Assembly (NCBI GenBank): GCA_039821145.1
Contig: JBCBOS010000009.1
Span: 212,114 to 276,113 of the forward strand
DNA: 64,000 bases
Direction: 5' to 3'
Source of the DNA: JBCCSZ01 sp039821145
GTDB lineage: Bacteria > Bacteroidota > Bacteroidia > Chitinophagales > Saprospiraceae
A program made the position numbers and the translations under genes. This document shows, in pieces, positions 9,057 to 17,186 of the stretch. The notes beneath the pieces are model-generated. The model was given only the letters and a program-made list of their open reading frames with translations, was not told the origin of the DNA and did not search any database. Each line of letters starts with the position of its first letter. Within the stretch, counting starts at the first letter, position 1.

Positions 9057-9150
9057 TCAGCCGTGCCAACTGTAAGATACATTGATACGGTTCTTATATG
9101 AGAAAACAACACATGGGAGGTACCTGTTAACGCTCTGAACAAACTACAAT

Positions 9151-11598
9151 ATGGCAGATTCTACCAAGCCCGTAAAGAGCCTTCCGAACTATCGGGGGGG
9201 CAAAAAGAAGGGAAATGACCTATCTAGCTATGTCTTTGGCAAGATACAGCCACAAGCACTGCCATTGGAAGAAGCAGTCCTCGGAGCCATCATGCTCGAC
9301 AAAGACGCCCTTCCCGTCATCCTCGACATTCTTCAGTCCGAAAGTTTTTACTCCGATGCCCACCAGCTGATCTACAAGGCCATGTTGCGCCTCTTCGAAC
9401 GGACGCAGCCCGTGGATTTGCTGACCGTAACGGAAGAATTGCGCAAGTCTGGTGATTTGGAAAAGGCAGGGGGCCCCTACTACCTGGTGGAATTGACCAA
9501 CCGAGTGGCTTCTGCCGCCAACATCGAGTACCACGCCCGCATCATTTCCCAAAAACACATACAACGGGAGTTGATCCGGGTGTCGACCAATGTCATCCGC
9601 GATGCCTACGAGGACACCACCGATGTGTTCGACCTCTTGGACCAGGCAGAACAGGGTTTGTTCAACATCACCCAGCAAAACCTCAGCCGCAGTTACGAAA
9701 GCATGGGCTCCTTGGCCAGTCGTGCGCTGAAGCAAATGGAGGAAATGGCCTCCAAGAAAGAGGGATTGACGGGTGTGCCGACAGGTTTTACCGAGCTGGA
9801 CCGCCTGACATCTGGTTGGCAATCTTCCGACCTGATCATCGTGGCTGCCCGTCCTGGTATGGGTAAGACTTCCTTCATCCTGGCCCTGGCCCGCAATGCC
9901 GCCATGGACTTCGACAAGGCGGTTGCTGTCTTTTCTTTGGAAATGTCCAATCTGCAGTTGGTACAACGTCTGATTTCCATGGAGGCAGAGATTTCTGGTA
10001 GCAAGCTTCGAAATGGCCAACTGGAGGATTACGAATGGCAACAACTGCAGAGTGCCATTGAGAAAATGAGCGAAGTGCCCATCTACATCGACGATACGCC
10101 GGGCATCAACATATTTGAATTGCGCGCCAAATGCCGCCGCCTCAAAATGCAGCACGACATCCAAATGGTTGTCATCGATTACCTACAGCTGATGAGTGGT
10201 GGACCCGACAGTGGCAAGGGCAATCGCGAACAGGAAATCAGTATGATCTCCCGCTCGCTTAAAGGATTGGCCAAGGAGTTGAGCGTACCCGTCATTGCGC
10301 TGTCGCAGCTCAGCCGGGCAGTGGAAACCCGCGGTGGCACCAAGCGGCCGCAGCTGTCCGACTTGCGGGAATGCATCACGGGCGATACCCGCATCCTGAA
10401 TGCCGATACGGGAGAATACATCGAAGTGGAGCAATTGCTAGGCAAGGAAGACTTCCACGTGCTGGCGGTTGATCCTTCCCGACAACTACAGCGAAATAGG
10501 GTGTTGGATGTCTGGTACACTGGTGAAAAGGAAGTGTATGAGGTCAAGACACAATCTGGTTTCACCATCAAGGCGAGTCTGAATCATCCCTTCTACACGG
10601 CAGATGGCTGGACGCAACTGGTGGATTTGCGCGAAGGAGACTACATCGGCACAGCCAAAAGAGTCGATCTCGATCTGGCAGAGAGTTCTTTGTCAGAGGA
10701 GGAGTTGATTGGCTTGGCAAGAGAGTTTGCCACAGATGCGAAAAAGCAATTGCCCAGCGCCGTCTTTGCTTCTTCCAAGCGGCAAATTGCCTTATTCTTG
10801 CGCCATCTTTGGAAGCAAGGAGCATTGGATTACAGACAAGGAAGTGACTCGGCGATTTCCTTTGCTTCTGCATCTGTCCAACAATTGCAGGCCGTGAAGT
10901 CCCTATTGCTTCGGTTTGGCATTGCCAGTGAATTGCGAGAAAACAAGGGGGACATTGTCCAGCTTTGCATCATCGAAGAAGACCACATATTGGCTTTTGC
11001 CAAAGAGATTGGAGGTTTTGGAGCCGATGCGAATGTACTGGCCCGACTTTTCAATGACTTGGAAAAAGAGCAGAATGTCTTTCTTGCTGGAAAGAATGTC
11101 TCCCATGCAAAGGGGCAAAGTCTTCAGCAACAGTTGCCTCAGTCAGTTGAGGTACTGACGGCTGAGCAACCCGACTCAAGGGACATCCGCTGGGAAAAAA
11201 TCGTGTCCATTGTCCACATCGGACGACGGAAGACCTATGACTTGCACGTGGAGGACAACCACAATTTTGTGGCCAACGACTTTGTCATTCACAACTCAGG
11301 TGCCATCGAACAGGATGCGGACATCGTTACCTTCATCTACCGTCCGGAATACTACCAGATTTTGGAGGATGAGGAAGGCAATTCCCTCAAAGGGGTTGGC
11401 GAAATCATCGTGGCCAAGCACCGGAATGGTGCGCTCAAGACGGTGAAACTCCGCTTTACAGATACCTTTGCCAAATTCTCTGACTTGGAAGATCCCAATT
11501 TCAATGATCTCACCGATGATGTGGATACATACGGCAATCAGCCAAACAACATCATCACACGTTCTTCCAGAATGAACGATGATGACATTCCTTTTTAA
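9151..11598 (+). CDS. dnaB: Replicative DNA helicase DnaB containing an intein
   Basis: The 815-residue precursor is read as DnaB extein 1-407, intein 408-715, DnaB extein 716-815; the joined exteins give 507 residues, the normal DnaB length. The N-terminal primase-interacting domain starts near LPLEEAVLGAIM. Walker A is RPGMGKTS (about 233-240) and Walker B VVIDYLQL (about 345-352). The intein interrupts the conserved DLRE/SGAIEQDAD segment of the ATPase core, so active helicase requires protein splicing. DnaB unwinds the replication fork. A consensus -7 box precedes the gene. rluB follows after 14 bp, probably in one transcript. Confidence 0.96.
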   Translation: MADSTKPVKSLPNYRGGKKKGNDLSSYVFGKIQPQALPLEEAVLGAIMLDKDALPVILDILQSESFYSDAHQLIYKAMLRLFERTQPVDLLTVTEELRKSGDLEKAGGPYYLVELTNRVASAANIEYHARIISQKHIQRELIRVSTNVIRDAYEDTTDVFDLLDQAEQGLFNITQQNLSRSYESMGSLASRALKQMEEMASKKEGLTGVPTGFTELDRLTSGWQSSDLIIVAARPGMGKTSFILALARNAAMDFDKAVAVFSLEMSNLQLVQRLISMEAEISGSKLRNGQLEDYEWQQLQSAIEKMSEVPIYIDDTPGINIFELRAKCRRLKMQHDIQMVVIDYLQLMSGGPDSGKGNREQEISMISRSLKGLAKELSVPVIALSQLSRAVETRGGTKRPQLSDLRECITGDTRILNADTGEYIEVEQLLGKEDFHVLAVDPSRQLQRNRVLDVWYTGEKEVYEVKTQSGFTIKASLNHPFYTADGWTQLVDLREGDYIGTAKRVDLDLAESSLSEEELIGLAREFATDAKKQLPSAVFASSKRQIALFLRHLWKQGALDYRQGSDSAISFASASVQQLQAVKSLLLRFGIASELRENKGDIVQLCIIEEDHILAFAKEIGGFGADANVLARLFNDLEKEQNVFLAGKNVSHAKGQSLQQQLPQSVEVLTAEQPDSRDIRWEKIVSIVHIGRRKTYDLHVEDNHNFVANDFVIHNSGAIEQDADIVTFIYRPEYYQILEDEEGNSLKGVGEIIVAKHRNGALKTVKLRFTDTFAKFSDLEDPNFNDLTDDVDTYGNQPNNIITRSSRMNDDDIPF
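10372..11295 (+). other. DnaB intein (308 residues, degenerate endonuclease)
   Basis: The in-frame insertion begins with Cys408 (block A, CITGDTRIL) and ends with His714-Asn715 followed by Ser716, the standard class 1 splice residues. Block B is seen as FTIKASLNHPFY (His479; the usual TxxH Thr is Ser here), and blocks F/G as TYDLHVEDNHNFVANDFVIHN. The middle (about 500-660) carries only the second half of a LAGLIDADG-type domain: FLRHLW is present, but the following TDG-type catalytic motif reads KQGALDY, and no first LAGLIDADG motif is found. Splicing is therefore expected to work while homing is expected to be dead (inference). Confidence 0.92.
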
Positions 11599-11612
11599 AC
11601 TCCTCCATCCTC

Positions 11613-12452
11613 ATGCGTCATCGACCGGGTAAGAAAAATTTTAAGGGCAAAGGAAAAGGCAGCGGCCGTCCTACCTCTCGATTCAAAGGCCGAAAAGCCA
11701 ACGAAGCACGTCCCATTCCCGCCAAGGAAGTAGACATAGAAGGCATGGCCTTGAACAAGTTCGTGGCCCACTGTGGAGTTGCCTCCCGTCGACAATCCGC
11801 CGAGCTGATTCGCAAAGGCATGGTCAAGGTCAACGAGGAGTTGATCACAGAGCCGGGCCACAAGCTTCAGAAAGGAGACAAGGTCAGCTACGATGGAAAA
11901 GTCATTCAGCCGGAGAGTCGCAACATCTACCTTTTGCTCAACAAGCCAAAGGACACCATCACCACTTTGAAAGATGAGCGCAACAGACGCACTGTGATGG
12001 ACTTGATCGGGCCGGAGATCAAAGAGCGCATCTTTCCCGTCGGCCGTCTGGACAGGGCAACCACTGGCTTGCTTTTGCTGACCAATGATGGGGAATTGGC
12101 CCAACGACTGTCTCACCCCAGCTACAAAATCAAGAAGATTTACCACGTTGTCCTCGATCGACCTTTGCATCGAGAAGATTTTGCCAAAATCGAGGCAGGC
12201 TTGGAGTTGGAAGACGGCAAGGCCATGGTGGATGGACTGAGTTATGTCAATGGAAAACCCAAAACGGAGGTGGGCATCGAAATACACATTGGCCGAAATC
12301 GCATCGTCCGGCGCATTTTCGAACATTTGGAGTACAAAGTCAAGCGACTCGACCGGGTCTTTTACGGTGGCTTGACCAAGAAAGACATTCCCCGCGGAAA
12401 ATACCGTTCCCTTTCAGAAAAAGAATTGCTGATGCTTCGGCACTTTGTCTAG
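11613..12452 (+). CDS. rluB: 23S rRNA pseudouridine synthase, RluB/RsuA family
   Basis: 279 residues. A Lys/Arg/Gly-rich N-terminal tail (about 1-40) is followed by an S4 RNA-binding domain (about 45-105, ALNKFVAHCGVASRRQ). The catalytic domain has Asp147 in GRLDRATTGLLLLTNDG. The family isomerises a uridine of rRNA to pseudouridine; RluB acts on 23S rRNA near position 2605 (E. coli numbering) and RsuA on 16S. The LDRATTGLLLLTNDG form fits RluB better, but I cannot exclude RluE/RsuA-like specificity. Placed 14 bp after dnaB; a terminator follows. Confidence 0.88.
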   Translation: MRHRPGKKNFKGKGKGSGRPTSRFKGRKANEARPIPAKEVDIEGMALNKFVAHCGVASRRQSAELIRKGMVKVNEELITEPGHKLQKGDKVSYDGKVIQPESRNIYLLLNKPKDTITTLKDERNRRTVMDLIGPEIKERIFPVGRLDRATTGLLLLTNDGELAQRLSHPSYKIKKIYHVVLDRPLHREDFAKIEAGLELEDGKAMVDGLSYVNGKPKTEVGIEIHIGRNRIVRRIFEHLEYKVKRLDRVFYGGLTKKDIPRGKYRSLSEKELLMLRHFV

Positions 12453-12465
12453 CATCAAAAAACTA

Positions 12466-12501
12466 CCCCTCCCAGTATTGGCAATGCCGAACGAGGAGGG
12501 G
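12466..12501 (+). terminator. Terminator after rluB
   Basis: A stem of CCCCTCC (12466-12472) with GGAGGGG (12495-12501), 14 bp after the rluB stop, followed by a short T run (gttttc). The rest of the 232-bp gap to the next, convergent gene shows nothing else I can name. Confidence 0.55.
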
Positions 12502-12684
12502 CATGTTTTCGGGATGATTCTGGGTGCTGGAATCGGTCGATTCCTGTGTGGAATGGAATGGTTGAATAGTGTTTGACAGTGCTTGTTGTCCGTGTAATCG
12601 GCAATCGGGAGGGTAAATCAGATGGTTTTTTTTCTCACAGTTGACAATATAACGACCTCTGTGTGGGTTTCGTTGCCCTGGGTA

Positions 12685-13212
12685 CTAACTTTTCTCGGGC
12701 TGGAACCAGGAGGCATAAAAGACATAGTTGTTGGCAATGCGCTCGATCATGTCTTGAAAGAGGTCTTCGCTTAGGGGCTTGAGCTTTTTGGCGGGAACAC
12801 CTCCATAGACAAAGCCCGACTCCAAATGGGCATTCTCCAGTACGACAGCCCCCGCTGCAATCAAGCAGTTGCTTTCGACCCTTGCGCCATCCATGACAAT
12901 GGCTCCCATCCCGACCAAGACATTGTCTCCAATGCTGCATCCATGCACGATGGCACGGTGGCCAATGGAGACGTTGTTGCCGATCTGGGTTTGGGTGCGT
13001 TGATAGGTACAATGGATGACTGCACCGTCCTGTATGTTGACTTTGTTGCCGATGTGGATGCTGTTGACATCGCCTCTGACAACTGCCTGAAACCAGACGC
13101 TGCAGTCATCTCCCATTTGCACATCGCCGACCACCGTGGCATTGTCTGCCAAGTAGCAGTTGGTGCCAAAGCTGGGATGGACTCCCTTGACGGCCAGCAA
13201 TAGTGGGGGCAT
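12685..13212 (-). CDS. Gamma-class carbonic anhydrase family protein
   Basis: 175 residues of left-handed beta-helix hexapeptide repeats (about 25-150). The three gamma-carbonic-anhydrase zinc histidines are present: His67 (VIHCT), His85 and His90 (IGHRAIVHGC). The structural pair Arg46/Asp48 in VVRGD and the Gln61 region (NIQDG) are also there. The family (YrdA, CaiE, PaaY-like) is a zinc-dependent trimer; some members hydrate CO2, others have no proven activity. It starts 6 bp after the stop of the TraB-like gene, so the two probably share a transcript. Confidence 0.88.
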   Translation of the reverse strand: MPPLLLAVKGVHPSFGTNCYLADNATVVGDVQMGDDCSVWFQAVVRGDVNSIHIGNKVNIQDGAVIHCTYQRTQTQIGNNVSIGHRAIVHGCSIGDNVLVGMGAIVMDGARVESNCLIAAGAVVLENAHLESGFVYGGVPAKKLKPLSEDLFQDMIERIANNYVFYASWFQPEKS

Positions 13213-13218
13213 GGGATG

Positions 13219-14154
13219 TTATTTCAGTGGTTCGAGGGTGTATCCTTCTTCCCGGAGCAGGGCAACCACTCCTTCTTTGCCACCCAGGTGACCAGCTCCC
13301 ACTGCGAAAAAGGTGGTTTTTTCCGTCATCATCTTGGCCATGATGGGAATCCAGTTGCGGTTGCGGCCCACCAAAAGCAGGTCTTCGTAGGAACCCAGTC
13401 CGCCTTCCTCTGTGGAAAACATGTCCTGCATGCCACTCAAGTCCTGCTTTTTGTAGAGGTCGACCATCTTTTTGAACTCGTTGTTGTCGCCATCTCCGTT
13501 TTTGATGGCATCAACCAACATATTGGCCTGTACCTTGTAGGGGATGCTGTCGAACATGCTGAGCTGAAACTCGATGGTTTCCAAGCCGTCGATCTCCTTT
13601 TTGGCTTCCTGGGCCAGGGTCGTGAATTCCATCTCGTAGGAGACCATGCTGCCGTTGTTGAGTCCACCGCCATTGCTCATGTCGCCAGATGCAAAGGTGG
13701 CGAGGAACATTGGCTTGATCTTGCCGAGAAACGCCAAGGGGAGGCCCATTTCCTGAAATCTGTTTTCCACCAATTTGTAGTCCTCCTCGCTGAGCAGGTC
13801 CTTTAGGGTCGTACCGTTGGACATCATGATCTTGCCCAACATGGAAAAGGCAACACTCATGTCACTCATCTCTTCCATATTGATTTCAAATACGATGCGG
13901 CTGGCTTCGGTAAAGGCCGTTTTGGTTGCATCGGTTAGGAAAAAATCGTCCTTTCCAATCATGTGGATGGTGCCATAGAGATAGGATGGAGATTCGAGTT
14001 CCTTCCCAGAGATGCGCCACAGCAGAGAGTTTTCCACTTGTGGGTCTGCTTTGGTGATGGCAGAGGTTGGTGCCTGTTCTGCTGTGCTCAGTTTTTTCTT
14101 GCTGGCACAACTGATCAGGAAGAAGCAAAGTAAAATGGGAATAAAATATTTCAT
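13219..14154 (-). CDS. TraB/GumN family lipoprotein
   Basis: 311 residues. The start has a lipoprotein signal (MKYFIPILLCFFLISC, lipobox LISC, Cys16). Family blocks are SYLYGTIHMIGKDDF near residue 58-72, FEINM, and the C-terminal FFAVGAGHLGGKEGV. TraB/GumN proteins have two GxxH-type motifs, both present here (GTIH, GAGH), and are proposed metalloproteases; function is not proven. Probably anchored to a membrane facing the periplasm. Confidence 0.85.
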   Translation of the reverse strand: MKYFIPILLCFFLISCASKKKLSTAEQAPTSAITKADPQVENSLLWRISGKELESPSYLYGTIHMIGKDDFFLTDATKTAFTEASRIVFEINMEEMSDMSVAFSMLGKIMMSNGTTLKDLLSEEDYKLVENRFQEMGLPLAFLGKIKPMFLATFASGDMSNGGGLNNGSMVSYEMEFTTLAQEAKKEIDGLETIEFQLSMFDSIPYKVQANMLVDAIKNGDGDNNEFKKMVDLYKKQDLSGMQDMFSTEEGGLGSYEDLLLVGRNRNWIPIMAKMMTEKTTFFAVGAGHLGGKEGVVALLREEGYTLEPLK

Positions 14155-14217
14155 GCTGCTAGAATGATCTTTGTCTTAAAAAATGTAACGGAAAAATGGG
14201 AGGAAAGATTCTACTTT

Positions 14218-15147
14218 TCAATGATGGATGTCAATGTCCTTGACAATATCGATGAGCATTTGGATGTCTTCGTAGAATTCCCGCACCAATTCAAAACTCA
14301 CGTTTGAACTGAAGATAAAAGGTTCAAGTATGTCTTTTGGTTCAGTGATGCCCAGGTAAATGTCCTTATTGATAAAAGAAAGATAAATTTCCTTGTCGTG
14401 ATTGAGCTTGTAATCGACAATGGCTCGCTGCATATCGGGCGACAGAATGCCTCTGACGTGTGCCTCCCGGCTGGCGTAGGTCATGAAGTGTTCTTCAAAC
14501 TCGGGGATCAGCATCCCTTCTTCTTCGATGGCTTCGCCACCACCATAGGTAAAGGCCCGGATGGTTTTGGTGAGGTATTGGCGAAATTCTTTGGGCCAAA
14601 TGAGAATGCTGCCCTTGAGACTGTAGGTAAAGCGACTGTGCAAGAACACCCCCTTGAAAACGTAGTTGAGGCGGTTGCGGACGGGGGAGAGTTCTCGCAC
14701 GTTGAGTTCTGACAATTCAAAATCCATCTCCCCAATTTTGCCACTGATGTAGTCCTCCCCGTGGTATTGGTGGGCGGCGGTGCGAAACAAGCGGCTTTGC
14801 AAAAAGACGGAGCGAGGGATGGATTTCTTGCTGTCGTATTCGAGCGTACCATAGTTGACGCTGTCGTCTATGAAATCCAGGATGAGGTTGATGACATTGG
14901 GCTTGAAGGTTTGCCGAAATTGCCGGACCCGATAGACCAGGTAAGAAATGTAAACCCCTGCAGGCAGCAAGGTGAAGAAGGTAAAGACGGGGATGCCAAT
15001 GTAGAAGTCGAGAAAGAAAACAGCGGTCAGCAGGACGATGGAAACGGCCAACAGAGCCAGTAGGCGCCGACGCAGTCGCTCCATTCGCCGGAGTTCCGGG
15101 TGGATGGTATTGTTGTAATAAATCCGAAATTCATCCTGACGTTGCAT
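14218..15147 (-). CDS. DUF3137-type membrane protein
   Basis: 309 residues from the ATG at 15147; a TTG at 15225 would add 26 residues with no family resemblance. Two adjacent transmembrane helices near residues 20-65 are followed by a soluble domain with the DUF3137-like blocks GKIGEMDFELSELNV and FKGVFLHSRF. The function of the family is unknown. It lies downstream of the parA gene pair, so it may share their transcript. Confidence 0.72.
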   Translation of the reverse strand: MQRQDEFRIYYNNTIHPELRRMERLRRRLLALLAVSIVLLTAVFFLDFYIGIPVFTFFTLLPAGVYISYLVYRVRQFRQTFKPNVINLILDFIDDSVNYGTLEYDSKKSIPRSVFLQSRLFRTAAHQYHGEDYISGKIGEMDFELSELNVRELSPVRNRLNYVFKGVFLHSRFTYSLKGSILIWPKEFRQYLTKTIRAFTYGGGEAIEEEGMLIPEFEEHFMTYASREAHVRGILSPDMQRAIVDYKLNHDKEIYLSFINKDIYLGITEPKDILEPFIFSSNVSFELVREFYEDIQMLIDIVKDIDIHH

Positions 15148-15251
15148 AGGCGGCGTGGTAAGGGAGGCGGATGAAAGATGTCCATCAACAGCAATAGGCC
15201 AGACAGTGCGGGACTGAATGGACAAACGGAAGTTCTAGGCGATGGGAGGGC

Positions 15252-15788
15252 TTAGCCTTTGAACTGCACATCCGGAATCGAGCCGTGCTTGGTCTCGTAG
15301 TTCTGAATGAACTCAGAGATGATCTCGCCAATGATGTCTTTGAGATAAGCTCTTTCTGATCGGGCAATGTTTTTCAACTTGCCGAGCTTGTTTTTGTCAA
15401 AGATGAAAGTCACCCGCTTTTTGGTAGAAGCCTCCACTTCTACCCGGCTGGAGTGCAGGGTTTGGCGAATCAGGGCGTCCAGTCCGCTGACTGGCTTGCG
15501 GCGAATGCGACGGGAACGAACGCTGGAGCGCAAATTTTCTTCCTGTTTTTTGACTGACTTTTCCGGACTGGGGTCCTTCACAGAAAGCTGAAAGAGGGAT
15601 TCCAGATCAGAAGTGAAGCTCTTGCTACTGCGCCGTCTGACTTTTCTTTTCTTCTTTTCCTTTGTGGCAACAGCGACATCTTCTTTGGTATCTGTTCTGA
15701 CGAGCAACGGACTTTGGTCCTGGAGCTCGTCCTCATGGGCGATTCCGAAAAGGTTCTCTAATCCATCTGTAAATTTTTTCTTGCTCAC
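15252..15788 (-). CDS. ParA-partner candidate with ribbon-helix-helix-like C-terminus
   Basis: No ATG exists in this frame. I take the GTG at 15788 (MSKKKFTDGLENLFG, 178 residues) because an A-rich, basic start is typical; a TTG at 15983 would give 243 residues. The protein is basic, with three degenerate copies of a short motif (FTDGLENLFG, FTSDLESLFQ, PVSGLDALIR). Its C-terminus has a beta strand KKRVTFIFD followed by two helices, as in ribbon-helix-helix DNA-binding proteins. Sitting directly after parA, it is a candidate centromere-binding partner in place of a ParB. No family confidently recognised; function is inference. Confidence 0.62.
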   Translation of the reverse strand: MSKKKFTDGLENLFGIAHEDELQDQSPLLVRTDTKEDVAVATKEKKKRKVRRRSSKSFTSDLESLFQLSVKDPSPEKSVKKQEENLRSSVRSRRIRRKPVSGLDALIRQTLHSSRVEVEASTKKRVTFIFDKNKLGKLKNIARSERAYLKDIIGEIISEFIQNYETKHGSIPDVQFKG

Positions 15789-16028
15789 AATTTGTGGTGT
15801 TAGTGACTGCTGCGCCAGGCGACGAGGCCCGGCATTTTGAATTCCTAAATGGCCAGCTTGCCATTCCGAGATCGATCGTTGCAATTTTCTGGCCGAATGC
15901 TCAAACAGCTGATCGCTTGGCGAAACATCTGCTTGTGTGCTGTAATCTGTAGGGGGAACAGTACAGCCCAAGGTCTGTCTCAAGCGGCGTTTTCTCCTCG
16001 GCGAGAAGGAAGCGACGGAAACAAACTC

Positions 16029-16793
16029 TTAGGCGTTGACGGCAACTTCGGTGCGTTCGATGATCTCTTTGCAAAGGCTCAGGTAGTCCTTGGCACCGTT
16101 TGAATTCTTGCTGTAGGCAAAAATGTCTTTGCGCTGGGCAGGAGCTTCGGCCAGGGAGACATTGTCGCGAATGAGGGTTTTGAAAACCTTTTCTCCAAAG
16201 AATTTGTGGATGGTCTTCACGACATCTCTGTTGAGGACTTTGCGGGAATCGTACATGGTGGCGATGACGCCGCCGATGGTGAGCTTCTTGTTCAGGCGGA
16301 AGCGGACTTTGTCGATGATCTGCTTGATCTTGGTCAATCCCTGCATGGCCAAAAATTCCGTTTGCAGAGGAATGAAAACATAGTCGCTGCTGGTAAGTGC
16401 ATTCAATGTCAGTAAGCCCAGTGAAGGAGGACAGTCGATGATGATGAAGTCGTATTCTTCGACAACGGGCTCGAACAATTCGCGTAGGATGAACTCGCGG
16501 CCTGCTTCGTTGATCAATTCCATTTCGGCCCCTGACAGGTCGAGGGTGGAGCTGATGACGTCGAAACCTTCCCGCACAGTGTAGGGGACGAGTTCCGATT
16601 CGCCGCGAAGGGCTTCGTAAATGGTATATTTTTGACGAGGAATTCCAAGCGAGAGACTGAGGTTGGCTTGTGGGTCGAGGTCGATCAGCAAAACTTTTCT
16701 TCCTAGTTCAACCAGTCCTGCTCCAATGTTGATCGTACTGGTTGTTTTTCCTACACCACCCTTGTGGTTGAGAAGAGAGATGATTTTTCCCAT
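16029..16793 (-). CDS. parA: ParA/Soj family ATPase
   Basis: 254 residues, full-length ParA. The deviant Walker A KGGVGKTT is at residues 11-18 with the signature Lys11, Walker A' is LLIDLDPQANLS, and Walker B is FIIIDCPPSLG. ParA ATPases bind DNA non-specifically when ATP-loaded and move a cargo (chromosome, plasmid or protein cluster) with a partner. The usual Bacteroidota neighbours parB, dapB and lepB are absent, so this may be a second ParA. A consensus -7 box lies 94 bp upstream, with a perfect inverted repeat between it and the gene. Confidence 0.92.
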   Translation of the reverse strand: MGKIISLLNHKGGVGKTTSTINIGAGLVELGRKVLLIDLDPQANLSLSLGIPRQKYTIYEALRGESELVPYTVREGFDVISSTLDLSGAEMELINEAGREFILRELFEPVVEEYDFIIIDCPPSLGLLTLNALTSSDYVFIPLQTEFLAMQGLTKIKQIIDKVRFRLNKKLTIGGVIATMYDSRKVLNRDVVKTIHKFFGEKVFKTLIRDNVSLAEAPAQRKDIFAYSKNSNGAKDYLSLCKEIIERTEVAVNA

Positions 16794-16857
16794 ATGATGT
16801 CAATTTAGTGTTTCTAAGTGTTTGCGTTTTGTTGGCACAGTGGCATACAAAACATGT

Positions 16858-16875
16858 AATTGGCACAAGCCAATT
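16858..16875. promoter_or_regulatory. Inverted repeat between the parA promoter and parA
   Basis: AATTGGC-N4-GCCAATT (16858-16864, 16869-16875), perfect 7-bp arms, 12 bp downstream of the -7 box on the minus strand. TTGGCACA recurs at 16832-16839. A site for autoregulation by ParA's partner is plausible but unproven; it is not the canonical parS sequence. Confidence 0.4.
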
Positions 16876-16886
16876 CCCTTCTTGGA

Positions 16887-16894
16887 CAAAAATA
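16887..16894 (-). promoter_or_regulatory. parA -7 promoter box TATTTTTG
   Basis: An exact TAnnTTTG match on the minus strand, 94 bp before the parA start. The -33 region is AT-rich without a clear TTTG. Confidence 0.45.
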
Positions 16895-17186
16895 AGGGTT
16901 TTGGCGAGTAATAAAAATTTAACGTACAATTAATTGCACTTTGTTATAATACGTATTTATGATACTCAATCCAAAGTGGTTTGGCACTTCGTCTACCTTT
17001 TTCTTTTGCCCCAACTCTGCGTTTGAAAGCCTCGCCGATGCTTTGGCATCGCCTGCGTTTTCAGCCTTGATTTGAGACAAAATAAATTCGCTTTACTCGA
17101 CCCAACCACTGTGTAATGAGTATGGCAACAACAATTGAGCCAAATTTTTAATATGTTCTCTTCGTAGCGGTCTGCACAAGCTGTTG

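Larger units (their letters stand above)
8692..9150. other. 459-bp non-coding region upstream of dnaB with AT-rich stretch and DnaA-box-like sites
   Basis: After the terminator at 8734-8771 there is a strongly AT-rich segment (about 8855-8930). Two DnaA-box-like 9-mers in the same orientation follow: TTTTCCACA (8967-8975) and the perfect TTATCCACA (8988-8996), starting 21 bp apart. The perfect box sits in a small hairpin with a 7-bp stem (8983-8989 with 8997-9003). The dnaB promoter follows. Together this could be a DnaA-controlled promoter or an origin-like element; two boxes alone do not prove either. Confidence 0.4.
16794..17186. other. 393-bp non-coding region between the LytS-like kinase and parA
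   Basis: The left half holds the parA promoter and the inverted repeat. Another near-palindrome (GTACAATTAATTGCAC, 16924-16939, one mismatched pair) lies upstream of the -7 box. The right half is the 3' side of the kinase gene and has a weak 6-bp hairpin (17036-17051) that is not a convincing terminator. No ORF or RNA gene recognised. Confidence 0.5.

Noticed and set aside
10372..11295. An intact, mobile homing endonuclease in the DnaB intein
   Set aside because: The first LAGLIDADG motif is missing and the second has lost its acidic residue, so active homing is not supported.
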